This document shows positions 19,001-28,418 of a stretch of DNA of 64,000 nucleotides, piece after piece. Position numbers and translations under genes: made by a program. The stretch's first letter is position 1. Every line of letters begins with the position of its first letter. The notes below the pieces were generated by a model. The model saw only the letters and a list, made by a program, of their open reading frames with translations, was not told where the DNA came from and did no database searches. The stretch is from Nitrobacter sp. NHB1 (lineage in GTDB: Bacteria > Pseudomonadota > Alphaproteobacteria > Rhizobiales > Xanthobacteraceae): contig NZ_JBAMDA010000001.1 of NCBI RefSeq assembly GCF_036964665.1, forward strand, positions 2,642,001-2,706,000, in the 5' to 3' direction.

Positions 19001-20362
19001 ATGACCGCTCCGGACGCCGCCGCCCCGCCGAATGAATCCGACGCCGCGCCCCGCGCGTCATGGCGCGAGAGCATCGCGGTCTATCTGCAACCGCGCGTTC
19101 TCATTGTGATGCTGCTCGGCTTCTCGTCCGGCCTGCCGCTGGCGCTGTCGGGCTCGACGCTGCAGATATGGATGACGGAATCCGGCATCGACCTGCGCGC
19201 CATCGGTCTGTTCGTCCTCGTCGGCACGCCCTACACGCTGAAGTTCCTATGGGCGCCGCTGGTCGATGCCCTGCACATTCCGCTGCTGACGCGGCGATTC
19301 GGCCGCCGCCGCGGCTGGCTCGTGTTTTCGCAACTGCTGCTGATCGCGGCGATCCTGCTGCTGGCCTCGACCGATCCGGTGAAGGCGCCGTGGTTCGTCG
19401 CGCTCGGCGCGCTGCTCGTGGCGGCGACATCGGCGACGCAGGACATCGTGGTCGATGCCTTTCGCGTCGAGAGCCTGCCGGAAAGCGAGCAGGCCGCCGG
19501 CATGGCGGGCTACGTCGCCGCCTATCGCATCGGCATGCTGGTCTCGACCGCCGGCGCTCTCTTCCTGGTCAGCGCATTCGAAGGCACAGGCCTGGTCCGC
19601 GCCGCCGCATGGTCATGGGGCTATGTCAGCATGGCGGCGATGGTCCTGATCGGCACCATCACCGCACTTGCCGCCACCGAGCCCGAGCAATCCGTGCGCG
19701 CCGAGCGAGCCACGCGAACCGAGGGCGGTTTTGCGCGCGTCACGCACGCCGCGATCGGCGCATTCTCCGAGTTTCTCGCAAGGAAGGACGCGCTGGCGGC
19801 GCTGGCCTTCATCGTGCTGTTCAAGTTCACCGATGCGTTCTCAGGCACCATGACCGCGCCGTTCGTCATCGATCTCGGCTTCACCCGCAACGACTACGCC
19901 GCCATCGTCAAGGGCGTCGGTCTTGCCGCCACCCTGATCGGCGGCTTCGCGGGCGGCTTCGTGGCGCGTCGCTATCCGCTGGCGGCAAGCCTGTGGATCG
20001 GCGGCATTCTGCAGGCGGTGGCCAACCTGTCGTTCTCGTGGCTGGCGCTGGCCGGCGTCAATCAATGGGCACTGGCGTTTGCGATCACGGCGGAGAATTT
20101 CACCAGCGCCATCGGCACGGTGATCTTCGTCGCCTATCTCTCGGCGCTGTGCCGCAACCCGCTGCATACCGCTACCCAATATGCCCTGCTCACGGCGCTT
20201 GCCGCCGTCGGTCGAACCTATCTGTCCGCCAGCGCCGGGTTCGTCGCCGAGGCGACCGGATGGCCGCTATTCTTCGTGATCTGCATGCTGGTGGCGCTGC
20301 CAAGCCTGGTCCTGCTGGCCTGGCTGCAGCGGCGAGGGCACTTTGCCGCGCTGCAGACCTAA
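19001..20362 (+). CDS. ampG: AmpG-like muropeptide permease (MFS)
   Basis: Inner-membrane importer of anhydro-muropeptides for cell-wall recycling. It has 453 residues with about 12 membrane helices and family phrases PRVLIVMLLGFSSGLPLALS, TPYTLKFLWAPLVD and ATQDIVVDAFRVE, which are diagnostic for AmpG. No beta-lactamase or ampR gene is nearby. Convergent with the DMT exporter gene. Confidence 0.88.
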   Translation: MTAPDAAAPPNESDAAPRASWRESIAVYLQPRVLIVMLLGFSSGLPLALSGSTLQIWMTESGIDLRAIGLFVLVGTPYTLKFLWAPLVDALHIPLLTRRFGRRRGWLVFSQLLLIAAILLLASTDPVKAPWFVALGALLVAATSATQDIVVDAFRVESLPESEQAAGMAGYVAAYRIGMLVSTAGALFLVSAFEGTGLVRAAAWSWGYVSMAAMVLIGTITALAATEPEQSVRAERATRTEGGFARVTHAAIGAFSEFLARKDALAALAFIVLFKFTDAFSGTMTAPFVIDLGFTRNDYAAIVKGVGLAATLIGGFAGGFVARRYPLAASLWIGGILQAVANLSFSWLALAGVNQWALAFAITAENFTSAIGTVIFVAYLSALCRNPLHTATQYALLTALAAVGRTYLSASAGFVAEATGWPLFFVICMLVALPSLVLLAWLQRRGHFAALQT

Positions 20363-20383
20363 ACGGTGGCGGGACCTGACCGT

Positions 20384-21250
20384 TCATCTCCAGATCATGT
20401 CCTTCGCCGCGATCAATCCGCCGCCCGCGATCAGCACCGCCGCGACGCCAAGCGCAGCGGTCGGTTTAGCAAAGCCCGCCAATATCAGGAACCCGGTCGA
20501 GAGCAGCGGCGTTGCATAGGCGGCCGCGCCGAGCACGCGAATGTCGCCGCGCTTCATGCCGATGTCCCAGACATAGAAGGCGAGACCGACCGGACCGATG
20601 CCGAGTGCTGTGATCGCGAGCCACTGCGCGCCGCTGTCCGGCCACACCGTCGGTTCCACAAGCACGTGCAAAATTGCCGCCAGCGCGGCTGTCGCCAGGC
20701 AGAAGCCCGCGACCGCATCGGTCGGAACCGAGGCCAGCCGCCGCGACAGCACCGAATACGCCGCCCAGACAAACGCCGCGATGAACGCCGCCGCGAGACC
20801 CGAAATCTGGGCGCGCTCGAACTGGATCGAGCTGTTGCCCGCGACCAGCAGCACCGTCCCAGTGAGCCCGAGGATCGCGCCGATTAGATGATGCGGCGCC
20901 AGCCGTTCGCCCGGCAGCAGCGATGAGAACAGCACGATCAGCAGCGGCCAGAGATAATTCAGCAGGCCGGCCTCTGCGGGCGGCGCGCGCCGCAGCGCGA
21001 TGAAATACAGCGCGTGATAGCCGAACAGCCCGCCGACCCCGACCAGCCACGCCACCGGCGGCTGTCGCAACGCGCGGGCGCCTTCGGGGCGAAACAGCCA
21101 GCTCGCGCAGCCGGCGAGGCCACCGATCGCAAACGTCATCGCCGCCAGTTGAAACGCGGGAACGCGCCCGGTCGCGACCGTCATGACCGCGAGCAGCGAC
21201 CACATGACGATGGCGGTGAGGCCGATAAGCGTAGCGGTGCGGGAGGTCAT
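20384..21250 (-). CDS. DMT/EamA family exporter, YddG-like
   Basis: A 288-residue inner-membrane protein with ten hydrophobic helices in two EamA halves. MWSLLAVMTVATGRVPAFQL and YHALYFIALRRAPPAEAGLL resemble YddG-type aromatic amino-acid exporters. The ATG at 21250 is preferred over an upstream ATG at 21325 because the extra 25 codons read through a palindromic repeat. Substrate is not certain. Confidence 0.8.
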   Translation of the reverse strand: MTSRTATLIGLTAIVMWSLLAVMTVATGRVPAFQLAAMTFAIGGLAGCASWLFRPEGARALRQPPVAWLVGVGGLFGYHALYFIALRRAPPAEAGLLNYLWPLLIVLFSSLLPGERLAPHHLIGAILGLTGTVLLVAGNSSIQFERAQISGLAAAFIAAFVWAAYSVLSRRLASVPTDAVAGFCLATAALAAILHVLVEPTVWPDSGAQWLAITALGIGPVGLAFYVWDIGMKRGDIRVLGAAAYATPLLSTGFLILAGFAKPTAALGVAAVLIAGGGLIAAKDMIWR

Positions 21251-21254
21251 GATT

Positions 21255-21400
21255 TCTTCCTTCTCCCCTCGCGGGAGAAGGTGGCGCAGACGAGGTCCGC
21301 CTCGGATGAGGGGGCTTTCCGTCACGTTGATGCTGTCCCCTCACCCGGCCGCGCTGGTACCCGTCCACCCTCTCCCGCGAGGGGAGAGGGAAGAAAGAAG
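21255..21400. repeat. long palindromic repeat between the DMT exporter and phaB
   Basis: Outer hairpins CTCCCCTCGCGGGAG (left) and CTCTCCCGCGAGGGGAGAG (right), with GATGAGGGG and CCCCTCACCC between them. This is a common intergenic element in Rhizobiales. It is non-coding. Confidence 0.75.
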
Positions 21401-21426
21401 CGGCCTGCCACCCTATGCGCTATTCC

Positions 21427-22152
21427 TCACGCGTGATACTGCCCGCCGTTGACGGTCAGCGTCGATCCGGTGATGAAGCCGGCGTCGTCGGCGGCGAGGA
21501 ACACCACCGCGCGCGCGATCTCCTCGGGTTCGCCGAGACGGTTCACCGGAATCTGCGGCAGGATGTTTTTCTCGACGACGTCCTTGGGCACCGCCTGCAC
21601 CATTTCGGTGTTGATGTAACCCGGGCAGATCGCGTTCACGGTGATTCCGGCCTTGGCGTTCTCCAGAGCCAAGGCCTTGGTGAAACCGATGTCGCCGGCC
21701 TTCGCCGCCGAATAGTTCACCTGGCCGAACTGGCCTTTCTGGCCGTTGATCGAGGAGATGTTGATGATGCGGCCGAACTTGCGCGCGCGCATGCCTTCGA
21801 TCACCGGGCGTGTCATGTTGAACAGCGAGCCGAGATTGGTGTTGATCACCGAATTCCACTGTTCCAGCGTCATCTTGTGGAAGGCGCCGTCCCTGGTGAT
21901 GCCGGCATTGTTCACGAGCACCTCGATGGGGCCGAGTTCTGTCTCGACCTTCCTGGCGCCCTCGGTGCAGGCCTCAAAGGAGGTGACGTCCCATTTGTAG
22001 ACGGGGATGCCGGTCTCCGTCTTGAACTTCTCCGCCGCTGCATCGTTGCCGGCATAGCTCGCCGCGACCTTGTATCCGGCCGCTTTCAGCGCCTTGCTGA
22101 TCGCGCCGCCGATGCCTCGCGTCCCCCCCGTCACCAGTGCCACTCTTGCCAT
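21427..22152 (-). CDS. phaB: acetoacetyl-CoA reductase
   Basis: NADPH-dependent short-chain dehydrogenase that makes (R)-3-hydroxybutyryl-CoA for polyhydroxybutyrate. Of 241 residues, it has the cofactor loop TGGTRGIGGAI, NNAGITRDG, catalytic Ser in IINISSINGQKGQ, Tyr/Lys in NYSAAKAG and the C-terminal STLTVNGGQYHA typical of PhaB/PhbB. It is downstream of phaA, but a strong hairpin lies between the genes. Confidence 0.95.
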   Translation of the reverse strand: MARVALVTGGTRGIGGAISKALKAAGYKVAASYAGNDAAAEKFKTETGIPVYKWDVTSFEACTEGARKVETELGPIEVLVNNAGITRDGAFHKMTLEQWNSVINTNLGSLFNMTRPVIEGMRARKFGRIINISSINGQKGQFGQVNYSAAKAGDIGFTKALALENAKAGITVNAICPGYINTEMVQAVPKDVVEKNILPQIPVNRLGEPEEIARAVVFLAADDAGFITGSTLTVNGGQYHA

Positions 22153-22212
22153 TGTGTCGTCCTCCTGGGCAGCAAGCCGGAATTATCCTGGTCGTTGAAA
22201 CAAAACCTTGCG

Positions 22213-22249
22213 CAATAAAATGCCCGGCACGATGCCGGGCATTTTATTG
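22213..22249 (-). terminator. strong intrinsic hairpin between phaA and phaB
   Basis: Sixteen-base perfect arms CAATAAAATGCCCGGC and GCCGGGCATTTTATTG around a five-base loop ACGAT. Read on the minus strand after phaA it is a GC stem with a T-rich 3' side, as in a rho-independent terminator. It would weaken or stop read-through into phaB. Confidence 0.75.
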
Positions 22250-22303
22250 TCAGAGCGAACTGCGGTGACTCGATGTCCGTTTAGCACCGTTCGCCCGATC
22301 CGC

Positions 22304-23488
22304 TCAGCCGCGCTCGACGCACATGGCGATACCCATGCCGCCGCCGATGCACAGCGTGGCGAGGCCCTTTTTGGCATCGCGCTTCTGCATTTCGTGCAGC
22401 AGCGTCACCAGCACGCGCGCGCCCGAGGCGCCGACCGGATGCCCGATGGCGATGGCGCCGCCGTTGACGTTAACCCTGGAGGTATCCCAGCCGAGGTCCT
22501 TGTTGACGGCGCAGGCCTGCGCGGCAAAGGCCTCGTTGGCCTCGATCAGATCGAGATCGCCGATAGTCCAGCCCGCCTTTTTCAGCGCGGCGCGCGATGC
22601 CGGGATGGGCCCGGTGCCCATGATCTTCGGGTCGACGCCGGCATGAGCCCACGAGACGATGCGGGCGAGGGGGGGCTTGCCCTCTTTCGCCGCCTGTTTG
22701 GCTGACATCAGCACCACGGCGGCGGCGCCGTCGTTGATTCCCGATGCGTTGGCCGCGGTGACCGTGCCCTCCTTCTCGAAGGCCGGGCGCAGTTTGGCGA
22801 TGGACTCGGCCGTCACGCCCGCCTTCGGATATTCGTCGGTGTCGACGACGATATCGCCCTTGCGGTTCTTGACGGTGACCGGCACGATCTCGTCCTTGAA
22901 CCGGCCGGCCTTCTGCGCGGCTTCCGCCTTGTTCTGGGAGCCGGCGGCGAATTCGTCCTGCTGCTGGCGGGTGATCTGGTACTGACGGGCGACATTCTCC
23001 GCGGTGTTGCCCATGTGGTAGCCGTTGAACGCATCCCACAGGCCGTCCTTGATCATGGTGTCGATCAGTTCGAGGCCGCCCATCTTGACGCCGCCGCGCA
23101 GGTACTGCGCATGCGGCGCCATGCTCATGGATTCCTGTCCGCCGGCGACGACGATGTCGGAGTCGCCGTTGAGGATGGCCTGATAGCCGAGCGCGACCGT
23201 GCGCAGACCCGAGCCGCAGAGTTGGTTGACGCCCCAGGCCGGGATTTCTACCGGAACGCCGGCGGCGATCGACGCCTGCCGCGCCGGGTTCTGGCCCTGC
23301 GCCGCGGTCAAAATCTGGCCCAGGATGACCTCGGAGACGCGTCCTGGCTCGATACCCGCCCGCTCCAGCGCGGCCTTGACGGCGACAGCGCCGAGAGTGT
23401 GGGCCGGCGTGGTGGCGAACGCACCGTTGAAACTCCCCACCGGAGTGCGGGCGGCGCTGACGATGACGACATCGTCTGACATGGACAC
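22304..23488 (-). CDS. phaA: acetyl-CoA C-acetyltransferase (beta-ketothiolase)
   Basis: Condenses two acetyl-CoA to acetoacetyl-CoA, the first step of polyhydroxybutyrate synthesis. The 394-residue thiolase has the nucleophilic Cys in [10 protein letters not shown], the His in [16 protein letters not shown] and the C-terminal Cys in [14 protein letters not shown] clear AGGAGGT lies before the start. It forms a PHB cluster with phaB and the divergent regulator phaR; the synthase gene is not in the window. Confidence 0.96.
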   Translation of the reverse strand: MSMSDDVVIVSAARTPVGSFNGAFATTPAHTLGAVAVKAALERAGIEPGRVSEVILGQILTAAQGQNPARQASIAAGVPVEIPAWGVNQLCGSGLRTVALGYQAILNGDSDIVVAGGQESMSMAPHAQYLRGGVKMGGLELIDTMIKDGLWDAFNGYHMGNTAENVARQYQITRQQQDEFAAGSQNKAEAAQKAGRFKDEIVPVTVKNRKGDIVVDTDEYPKAGVTAESIAKLRPAFEKEGTVTAANASGINDGAAAVVLMSAKQAAKEGKPPLARIVSWAHAGVDPKIMGTGPIPASRAALKKAGWTIGDLDLIEANEAFAAQACAVNKDLGWDTSRVNVNGGAIAIGHPVGASGARVLVTLLHEMQKRDAKKGLATLCIGGGMGIAMCVERG

Positions 23489-23562
23489 CTCCTGGAACTT
23501 GAGTGACTTGAAATTGGACGATGGCCGCCGCGCCGGCGACCCCGTGTATGGGTTCTAACCTG

Positions 23563-23608
23563 TTAACCTCACGGGAGTGTGTCAATTAACCTCACGAGAG
23601 TGTGTCAA
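23563..23608. repeat. two tandem 23-bp direct repeats between phaA and phaR
   Basis: Copies at 23563-23585 and 23586-23608 differ in one base (TTAACCTCACGGGAG and TTAACCTCACGAGAG, each ending GTGTGTCAA). On the minus strand each copy begins TTGACACACTC, so each offers a -35-like hexamer towards phaA. A regulator site or doubled promoter element is inferred. Confidence 0.7.
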
Positions 23609-23793
23609 TCGCTCCAATGACCAGAAGTTGCGCCGGGCATATTCGTGAGCAGTCTCTATGCCTTGGAATTGACCGTCCTTCATAAAACGGTAGCCGAGGC
23701 CTGCCGAAAGTGCTTTGCTGCAATGCGCTACTTGTTAACCCCCTCGTGGACGCCGGCGGGGTTTCTTGTCCTCGGTATGGACGTGTGGGACCT

Positions 23794-24405
23794 ATGGCGA
23801 AATCAGAGACACCAACGACAATCAAGAAATATGCGAACCGGAGGCTCTATAATACCGGCACCAGCACCTATGTGACGCTCGAAGATCTCGCGGCGATGGT
23901 CAAGCAGGGCGAGGATTTCCTGGTCTTCGATGCAAAGACCGGCGACGACATCACCCGCTCGGTGCTGGCGCAGATCATCTTCGAGCAGGAAAACAAGGCC
24001 GGACAGAACCTGCTCCCGACCGCGTTCCTGCGGCAGTTGATCCGCTTCTATGGCGACAGCATGCAGATGGTGGTGCCGAAATATCTCGAACGCTCGATCG
24101 ACATGCTGACCCGCGAGCAGGAGAAGTTTCGCAAGCAGATGACCAGCACCTTCAGTGGCACCCCCCTCGCGCCGCTCGAAGAGCATGTCCGCCGCAACAT
24201 GGAATTGTTCGAACGCACCTTCTCGATGTTCAAGCCGTTCGTGCCGCCGCGCAGTGGGACCGCCGCTTCCGAACCGGAGAAAACGCCCGACGCCTCAAAT
24301 GCCGGCGACAATAATGCCGGCGATAATATCGAGGATCTTCGCCGTCAGATGAAAGAGATGCAGGAGCGCCTCGAACGGATGTCGAAAGAGCCGAAGAAGG
24401 AGTAG
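23794..24405 (+). CDS. phaR: polyhydroxyalkanoate synthesis repressor PhaR
   Basis: DNA- and granule-binding repressor of PHB genes. It has 203 residues; the N-terminal PHB_acc_N domain contains TIKKYANRRLYNTGTSTYVT and VFDAKTGDDITRSVL, followed by LLPTAFLRQLIRFYGDSMQ. The C-terminus is a charged coiled coil (LRRQMKEMQERLERM). ATG at 23794 is chosen over the in-frame ATG at 23710 because the family starts just before this domain. Divergent from phaA. Confidence 0.93.
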   Translation: MAKSETPTTIKKYANRRLYNTGTSTYVTLEDLAAMVKQGEDFLVFDAKTGDDITRSVLAQIIFEQENKAGQNLLPTAFLRQLIRFYGDSMQMVVPKYLERSIDMLTREQEKFRKQMTSTFSGTPLAPLEEHVRRNMELFERTFSMFKPFVPPRSGTAASEPEKTPDASNAGDNNAGDNIEDLRRQMKEMQERLERMSKEPKKE

Positions 24406-24452
24406 GCGCGCACGAGTCCGCGAGTGCTGATCGTATTGATGGAATCAGAAGG

Positions 24453-24596
24453 TCGTCATGCCCGGACTTGATCCGGGCACCCATCTTCTCAAAAGGGATG
24501 GATTTCCGGGGCACAGGCGAGCGAAGCGACGCTGTTCTTCGCATAGGCAAGCGGAAGCGACGCCGTTTCTAGAATGGGCTATGCCCGGCAAATGAC
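24453..24596. repeat. REPIN-like inverted palindrome pair downstream of phaR
   Basis: Left unit GTCATGCCCGGACTTGATCC and right unit ATGCCCGGCAAATGAC are inverted, with a short direct duplication of GGCAAGCGG/GGCGAGCG type sequence between. Same family plan as the repeats flanking the GIY-YIG gene. Non-coding gap between phaR and the UgpB-like gene. Confidence 0.6.
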
Positions 24597-24621
24597 AATC
24601 GCAACGACTGCCCGACACTCG

Positions 24622-25947
24622 TTACGGATTGGTGCGCTCAAACTGGCGTAGCAGCGTGTTGCCGCGCGCCACCGCCGAATCCATCGCGGCCTGCGCGCTC
24701 TTCTTGCCGCTGAAGGCCTGTTCGAGTTCGTCCTCGATGACACCGCGGATCAAAACGAACGATCCGAGTCGCAACCCCCTTGAATTACCGGTCGGCGGCT
24801 TCAGCGTCATCTGTTCGATCGCGATCGCGGACCCGGGATTGCGATCGTAAAAGCCCTGCGCGCGGGTGAGGTCGAATGCTGCGCGGGTAATCGGCAGGTA
24901 GCCGGTGTGCTGGTGCCAGGCTGCCTGCACTTCGGGCTTCGACAGATAGGCAAAAAATTTTGCGACACCCTTGTATTCCTCGCGCGGGCGATCGCGCAGC
25001 ACCCATAAGGTGGCGCCGCCGATGATGGTGTTCTGCGGCGCGCCCTCGACATCCGGCCAATACGGCAGCATGCCGTGGCCGACGGCGAATTTGGAATTGG
25101 CGATGATATCCGCGCGCGTCGCCGAAGAGCCCATGAAGATGCCGCATTCGCCACGCTGGAAACGGGGCTCGGCAGTCGTCCCCCGGCCGCTGTAGTCGAA
25201 AATCTTGGTCTTCTGCCATTCGGCGAGTTGGGCAACGTGATGGACCATCAGCGGATTGTTGAAAATGAGGACGGCGTCGAGCCCGCCGAACCCGTTGGCA
25301 CGCGTTGCGATCGGCAGATTGTGCAAGGCGAGAAAGCTCTCGACGTTGACCCATGACGGCCACGACGTGGTGAAGCCGCAAGCGGCCCCGGCCTCGCGCA
25401 GCGTCTTGGCGGCTTCGCCGAGCTCCGGCCAGGTCTGCGGCGGCCTCTCGGGATCGAGACCGGCGGCGCGGAACAGGTCCTTGTTGTAATAGAGGATGGG
25501 GGTCGAGACATTGAACGGAAACGACAGCAGGTTGCCCGCGACATCGGCATAGTATCCGGTGATGGCCGGAAGATAGGCCGTCGGAGAAAACGCTTCGTTC
25601 TCGTCGCGCATCAGCTCGAAAACCGGATAGATCGCCCCCTGAGCCGCCATCATGGTGCCGGTGGCGATTTCATTGACCTGCACGATCGCCGGCTGGCTCC
25701 GCGAGCGGAACGCAAAGATCGCTGCGGTCACGGTCTCGGTGTAGTTGCCCTTGTAGGTCGGCACGATCCGGTACTCGGATTGAGACCCGTTGAATTCGGT
25801 GGCGAGCCGTCCGAGCTGCCGGCCGAGTTCGCCGGACATCGCGTGCCACCACGCGATCTCGGTGACGGCGCGTGCCGGAGCCGGCAGTGCAGCAGTGAAT
25901 TGCAGCGCGCAGAACAGTAGCGCCAGTCTCCATGCCGGTGTTCGCAT
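24622..25947 (-). CDS. UgpB-like periplasmic solute-binding protein (ABC family 1)
   Basis: Extracellular binding protein of 441 residues with a signal peptide ending PAPARA (about residue 27) and the phrases EIAWWHAMSG, YYNKDLFRAAGLDPERPP and GIFMGSSATRADI, which resemble the sn-glycerol-3-phosphate binding protein UgpB. The ATG at 25947 gives the best signal peptide. No ugpA, ugpE or ugpC permease or ATPase gene is near. It is divergent from a three-gene phosphorelay, so it may be a sensing co-receptor instead of a transporter part; that is inference. Confidence 0.8.
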   Translation of the reverse strand: MRTPAWRLALLFCALQFTAALPAPARAVTEIAWWHAMSGELGRQLGRLATEFNGSQSEYRIVPTYKGNYTETVTAAIFAFRSRSQPAIVQVNEIATGTMMAAQGAIYPVFELMRDENEAFSPTAYLPAITGYYADVAGNLLSFPFNVSTPILYYNKDLFRAAGLDPERPPQTWPELGEAAKTLREAGAACGFTTSWPSWVNVESFLALHNLPIATRANGFGGLDAVLIFNNPLMVHHVAQLAEWQKTKIFDYSGRGTTAEPRFQRGECGIFMGSSATRADIIANSKFAVGHGMLPYWPDVEGAPQNTIIGGATLWVLRDRPREEYKGVAKFFAYLSKPEVQAAWHQHTGYLPITRAAFDLTRAQGFYDRNPGSAIAIEQMTLKPPTGNSRGLRLGSFVLIRGVIEDELEQAFSGKKSAQAAMDSAVARGNTLLRQFERTNP

Positions 25948-26291
25948 CGTGCCTCGCCCTCCGCGCACGGCAGGGCCGGGCTGCCCCGCTGCCATGCGTT
26001 TCTGATAAGACCAACGCGCGGCCGCTGCAATTCACGACCGGCGCGGCAAGCGGCCGTTATCAAGCGGCCATGCCGGGATTCCACCGCGTTGAACCTTTTC
26101 TCCGGATTGATGACTTCCTCAAAGGGGACGAGCGTCGATGTCCCATTGCGGGGTCCCAACGCGCCGTTATGTCGTGGCTTTCCGGACGGGCCGGCTCGCA
26201 TCGACAGACCAAGCCTGGGGGCGCTAAAGTCGTCGTCTGGCAGTCGTTTTCGGGCAAGCCGCTGTCGCCGGAGTTATGAAGGCACGACTCG
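25948..26291. other. divergent intergenic region, UgpB-like gene / kinase operon
   Basis: About 340 nt without a convincing gene. A short direct duplication ATGAAGGCA occurs just before and at the kinase start (26276 and 26292). No strong sigma-70 pair or palindrome was recognised. It presumably holds the promoters of both flanking transcripts. Confidence 0.5.
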
Positions 26292-28418
26292 ATGAAGGCA
26301 CAGTGCGGATTGCAGACGACAGGCGACATCGCACGAATCCGCAAGGTCAGTGACTTGGTTTCAGCCGAGCCCCGGAGCGGCACAGGTGCGGCGCAGCAGG
26401 AGCAGGACGGTCTGGCGGCGCAGGGGCGCTCGGGCATCGTGGGCCTGGTTCGTGCGATTCCGATCCGGTGGCGCATTCTCTCGATCGCGGCGTTGAATTC
26501 TGCGGTGGTGCTGGTGCTGGCGCTGTTGATATGGAGCGGCGCCAAGACCCTGGGATCCGCGTGGGACGACGTGCGTCAGGTTAGGAAATCCGACAAGATC
26601 CTCGCGGTTCTCGAGAGCGAGACCGGTCGGCTGCAAAATCTGATCCACCGCTACATCAACCAGCCCAGTCCCGATCTGTTTGCGGAAATCCTGCTGTTGC
26701 GCGAGGCCGTCCTCGGCACCTTGAGCACGCGCGCCTCGACCGACCCGATGCTGTCGGGCTCGGTCAAGGAGCTGGAACGCGCCACCGAACGTTTCCTCAG
26801 CGGCTTCGGGGAACTGCGCGCATTACAGACGACGATTACCAAAACCTACGAGGACCAGATCCTGGCGCCCGCCAAGGACATGGCGGGACTCTACTCGACC
26901 ATCGAGGGCGCGACCGGCCGCCGCGACGCCCGGATCTGGCCGACACTCGGGAAATCCCGCGAGACCTTCACAGCGATGCTGGTGGCCGCGAACGCCTACT
27001 ATCTGGCGCCGGCATCGACCAGCGCGGACGAGGTCCGCAAGAGTGCCGATGCGATCGAGCGCACCATTCCGGCGATGATCGATTTTTCGGACAACGACCT
27101 TCAGCGCGGCGCGCTGCAGCGGCTCAAAACCCGGACATCCGCGCTGCACGACGGCATTGGCAAGCTCGCCGAACTGCTCGCCAAGCGGACGGACCTGCTG
27201 CGCAATTCCATCGACGCCAGCCAGGCGGAGACCATCGGCGCGATCGACGGCCTGTCGGTCAAGATGCGACAGCGCGAGCAGAGCGCGCAAATGACGTTCG
27301 ACCATACGCTCGCGGACATCTCCCGCAAGATGCTGTGGATCGCCGCGACCTTCCTCGCCATCATCGTCGTCGCGGGCGTCGTCATCGCGCTCAGCATCCG
27401 TCTGCCTTTGCGGCAGATCATTACGTCGATGCGCGCGATCATGTCCGGCGACTACGATCGCAAGGTCGCCGGCACCGACGCGCGGGACGAAATCGGCGCC
27501 ATGGCGCGCGCCGTCGAGGTGTTCCGCAAGAACGCCATCGCCAAGCGCGATGCCGAGGACGAATTGCGGGCATCGAAGGAACGGGCCGAGAGCGCCCTGC
27601 TGGAATTGAGCGCCGCGCAGCGGAACCTGATCGATGCCGAGCGGCTTGCCGCGCTTGGCGGGCTGGTCGCAGGCGTGGCGCACGAGGTGAACAACCCGAT
27701 CGGAATCAGCCTGACGGTTGCATCGAGTTTCGCGCGACGCGCCGACACGTTCGACGCCGAGTTGCGATCCGCCGTGCCGCTGAGGCGGTCGCAGCTCGAG
27801 GAGTTCGTGCGGACCTGCCGCGATGCCGCCCAGCAACTGGTGGCAAACCTGCACCGCGCGGGCGAGCTGATCGAGTCCTTCAAGCAGGTCGCCGTGGACC
27901 GGTCCCATGCCGAACGCCGCCAGTTCAATTTGAGCGAATCCACCGACCAGATCGTCAGGAGCCTGCGCCCGGTGCTCAAGCGGTCTCCGATCAGCATCGC
28001 CGTCGACGTCCCGGAAGGTCTGATTATCGACGGTTTTCCCGGCTCATACGGGCAGATTTTGACCAACCTCTTTCTCAACGCCGCCAATCACGCGTTTCCG
28101 GACGAACGGTCCGGCACGATTTCCATCACGGCGAAACCGCGCGCCAATGGTGACATCGAGATCATTTTTGCCGACAATGGCGTCGGCATGACGTCGGACG
28201 TCCAGCGGCAAGCGTTCGATCCCTTCTTCACCACGCGCCGCAACGAGGGTGGCACCGGCCTTGGTCTTCATATCGTCTACAATCTCGTCACCCAGCAGCT
28301 TGGCGGCCGGATGATGGTGGAGTCAGAGCCGGGACAAGGCACGATTTTTCGCATTATCATGCCGCGAGCCGTCGCCGGCGGCGCGGGCAGGGGTGAAACA
28401 GACAGCGGGACCACGTAA
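26292..28418 (+). CDS. membrane sensor histidine kinase with large periplasmic domain
   Basis: First gene of a phosphorelay operon, 708 residues. A membrane helix (about 61-82) and a second (about 346-368) bracket a helical periplasmic domain of about 260 residues, followed by a HAMP domain and coiled coil. The phospho-acceptor box is LVAGVAHEVNNPIGI, then N box LTNLFLNAANHAF, G1 ADNGVGMT, F box DPFFTTRRNEGG and G2 GTGLGLHIVYNL. Its stop TAA overlaps the next start (TAATG). The ligand may be relayed by the divergent UgpB-like protein. Confidence 0.9.
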   Translation: MKAQCGLQTTGDIARIRKVSDLVSAEPRSGTGAAQQEQDGLAAQGRSGIVGLVRAIPIRWRILSIAALNSAVVLVLALLIWSGAKTLGSAWDDVRQVRKSDKILAVLESETGRLQNLIHRYINQPSPDLFAEILLLREAVLGTLSTRASTDPMLSGSVKELERATERFLSGFGELRALQTTITKTYEDQILAPAKDMAGLYSTIEGATGRRDARIWPTLGKSRETFTAMLVAANAYYLAPASTSADEVRKSADAIERTIPAMIDFSDNDLQRGALQRLKTRTSALHDGIGKLAELLAKRTDLLRNSIDASQAETIGAIDGLSVKMRQREQSAQMTFDHTLADISRKMLWIAATFLAIIVVAGVVIALSIRLPLRQIITSMRAIMSGDYDRKVAGTDARDEIGAMARAVEVFRKNAIAKRDAEDELRASKERAESALLELSAAQRNLIDAERLAALGGLVAGVAHEVNNPIGISLTVASSFARRADTFDAELRSAVPLRRSQLEEFVRTCRDAAQQLVANLHRAGELIESFKQVAVDRSHAERRQFNLSESTDQIVRSLRPVLKRSPISIAVDVPEGLIIDGFPGSYGQILTNLFLNAANHAFPDERSGTISITAKPRANGDIEIIFADNGVGMTSDVQRQAFDPFFTTRRNEGGTGLGLHIVYNLVTQQLGGRMMVESEPGQGTIFRIIMPRAVAGGAGRGETDSGTT

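Noticed and set aside
19060-20379. 439-codon open frame overlapping ampG in another frame
   Set aside because: Arg-rich, no hydrophobic pattern; the AmpG frame has clear family motifs.
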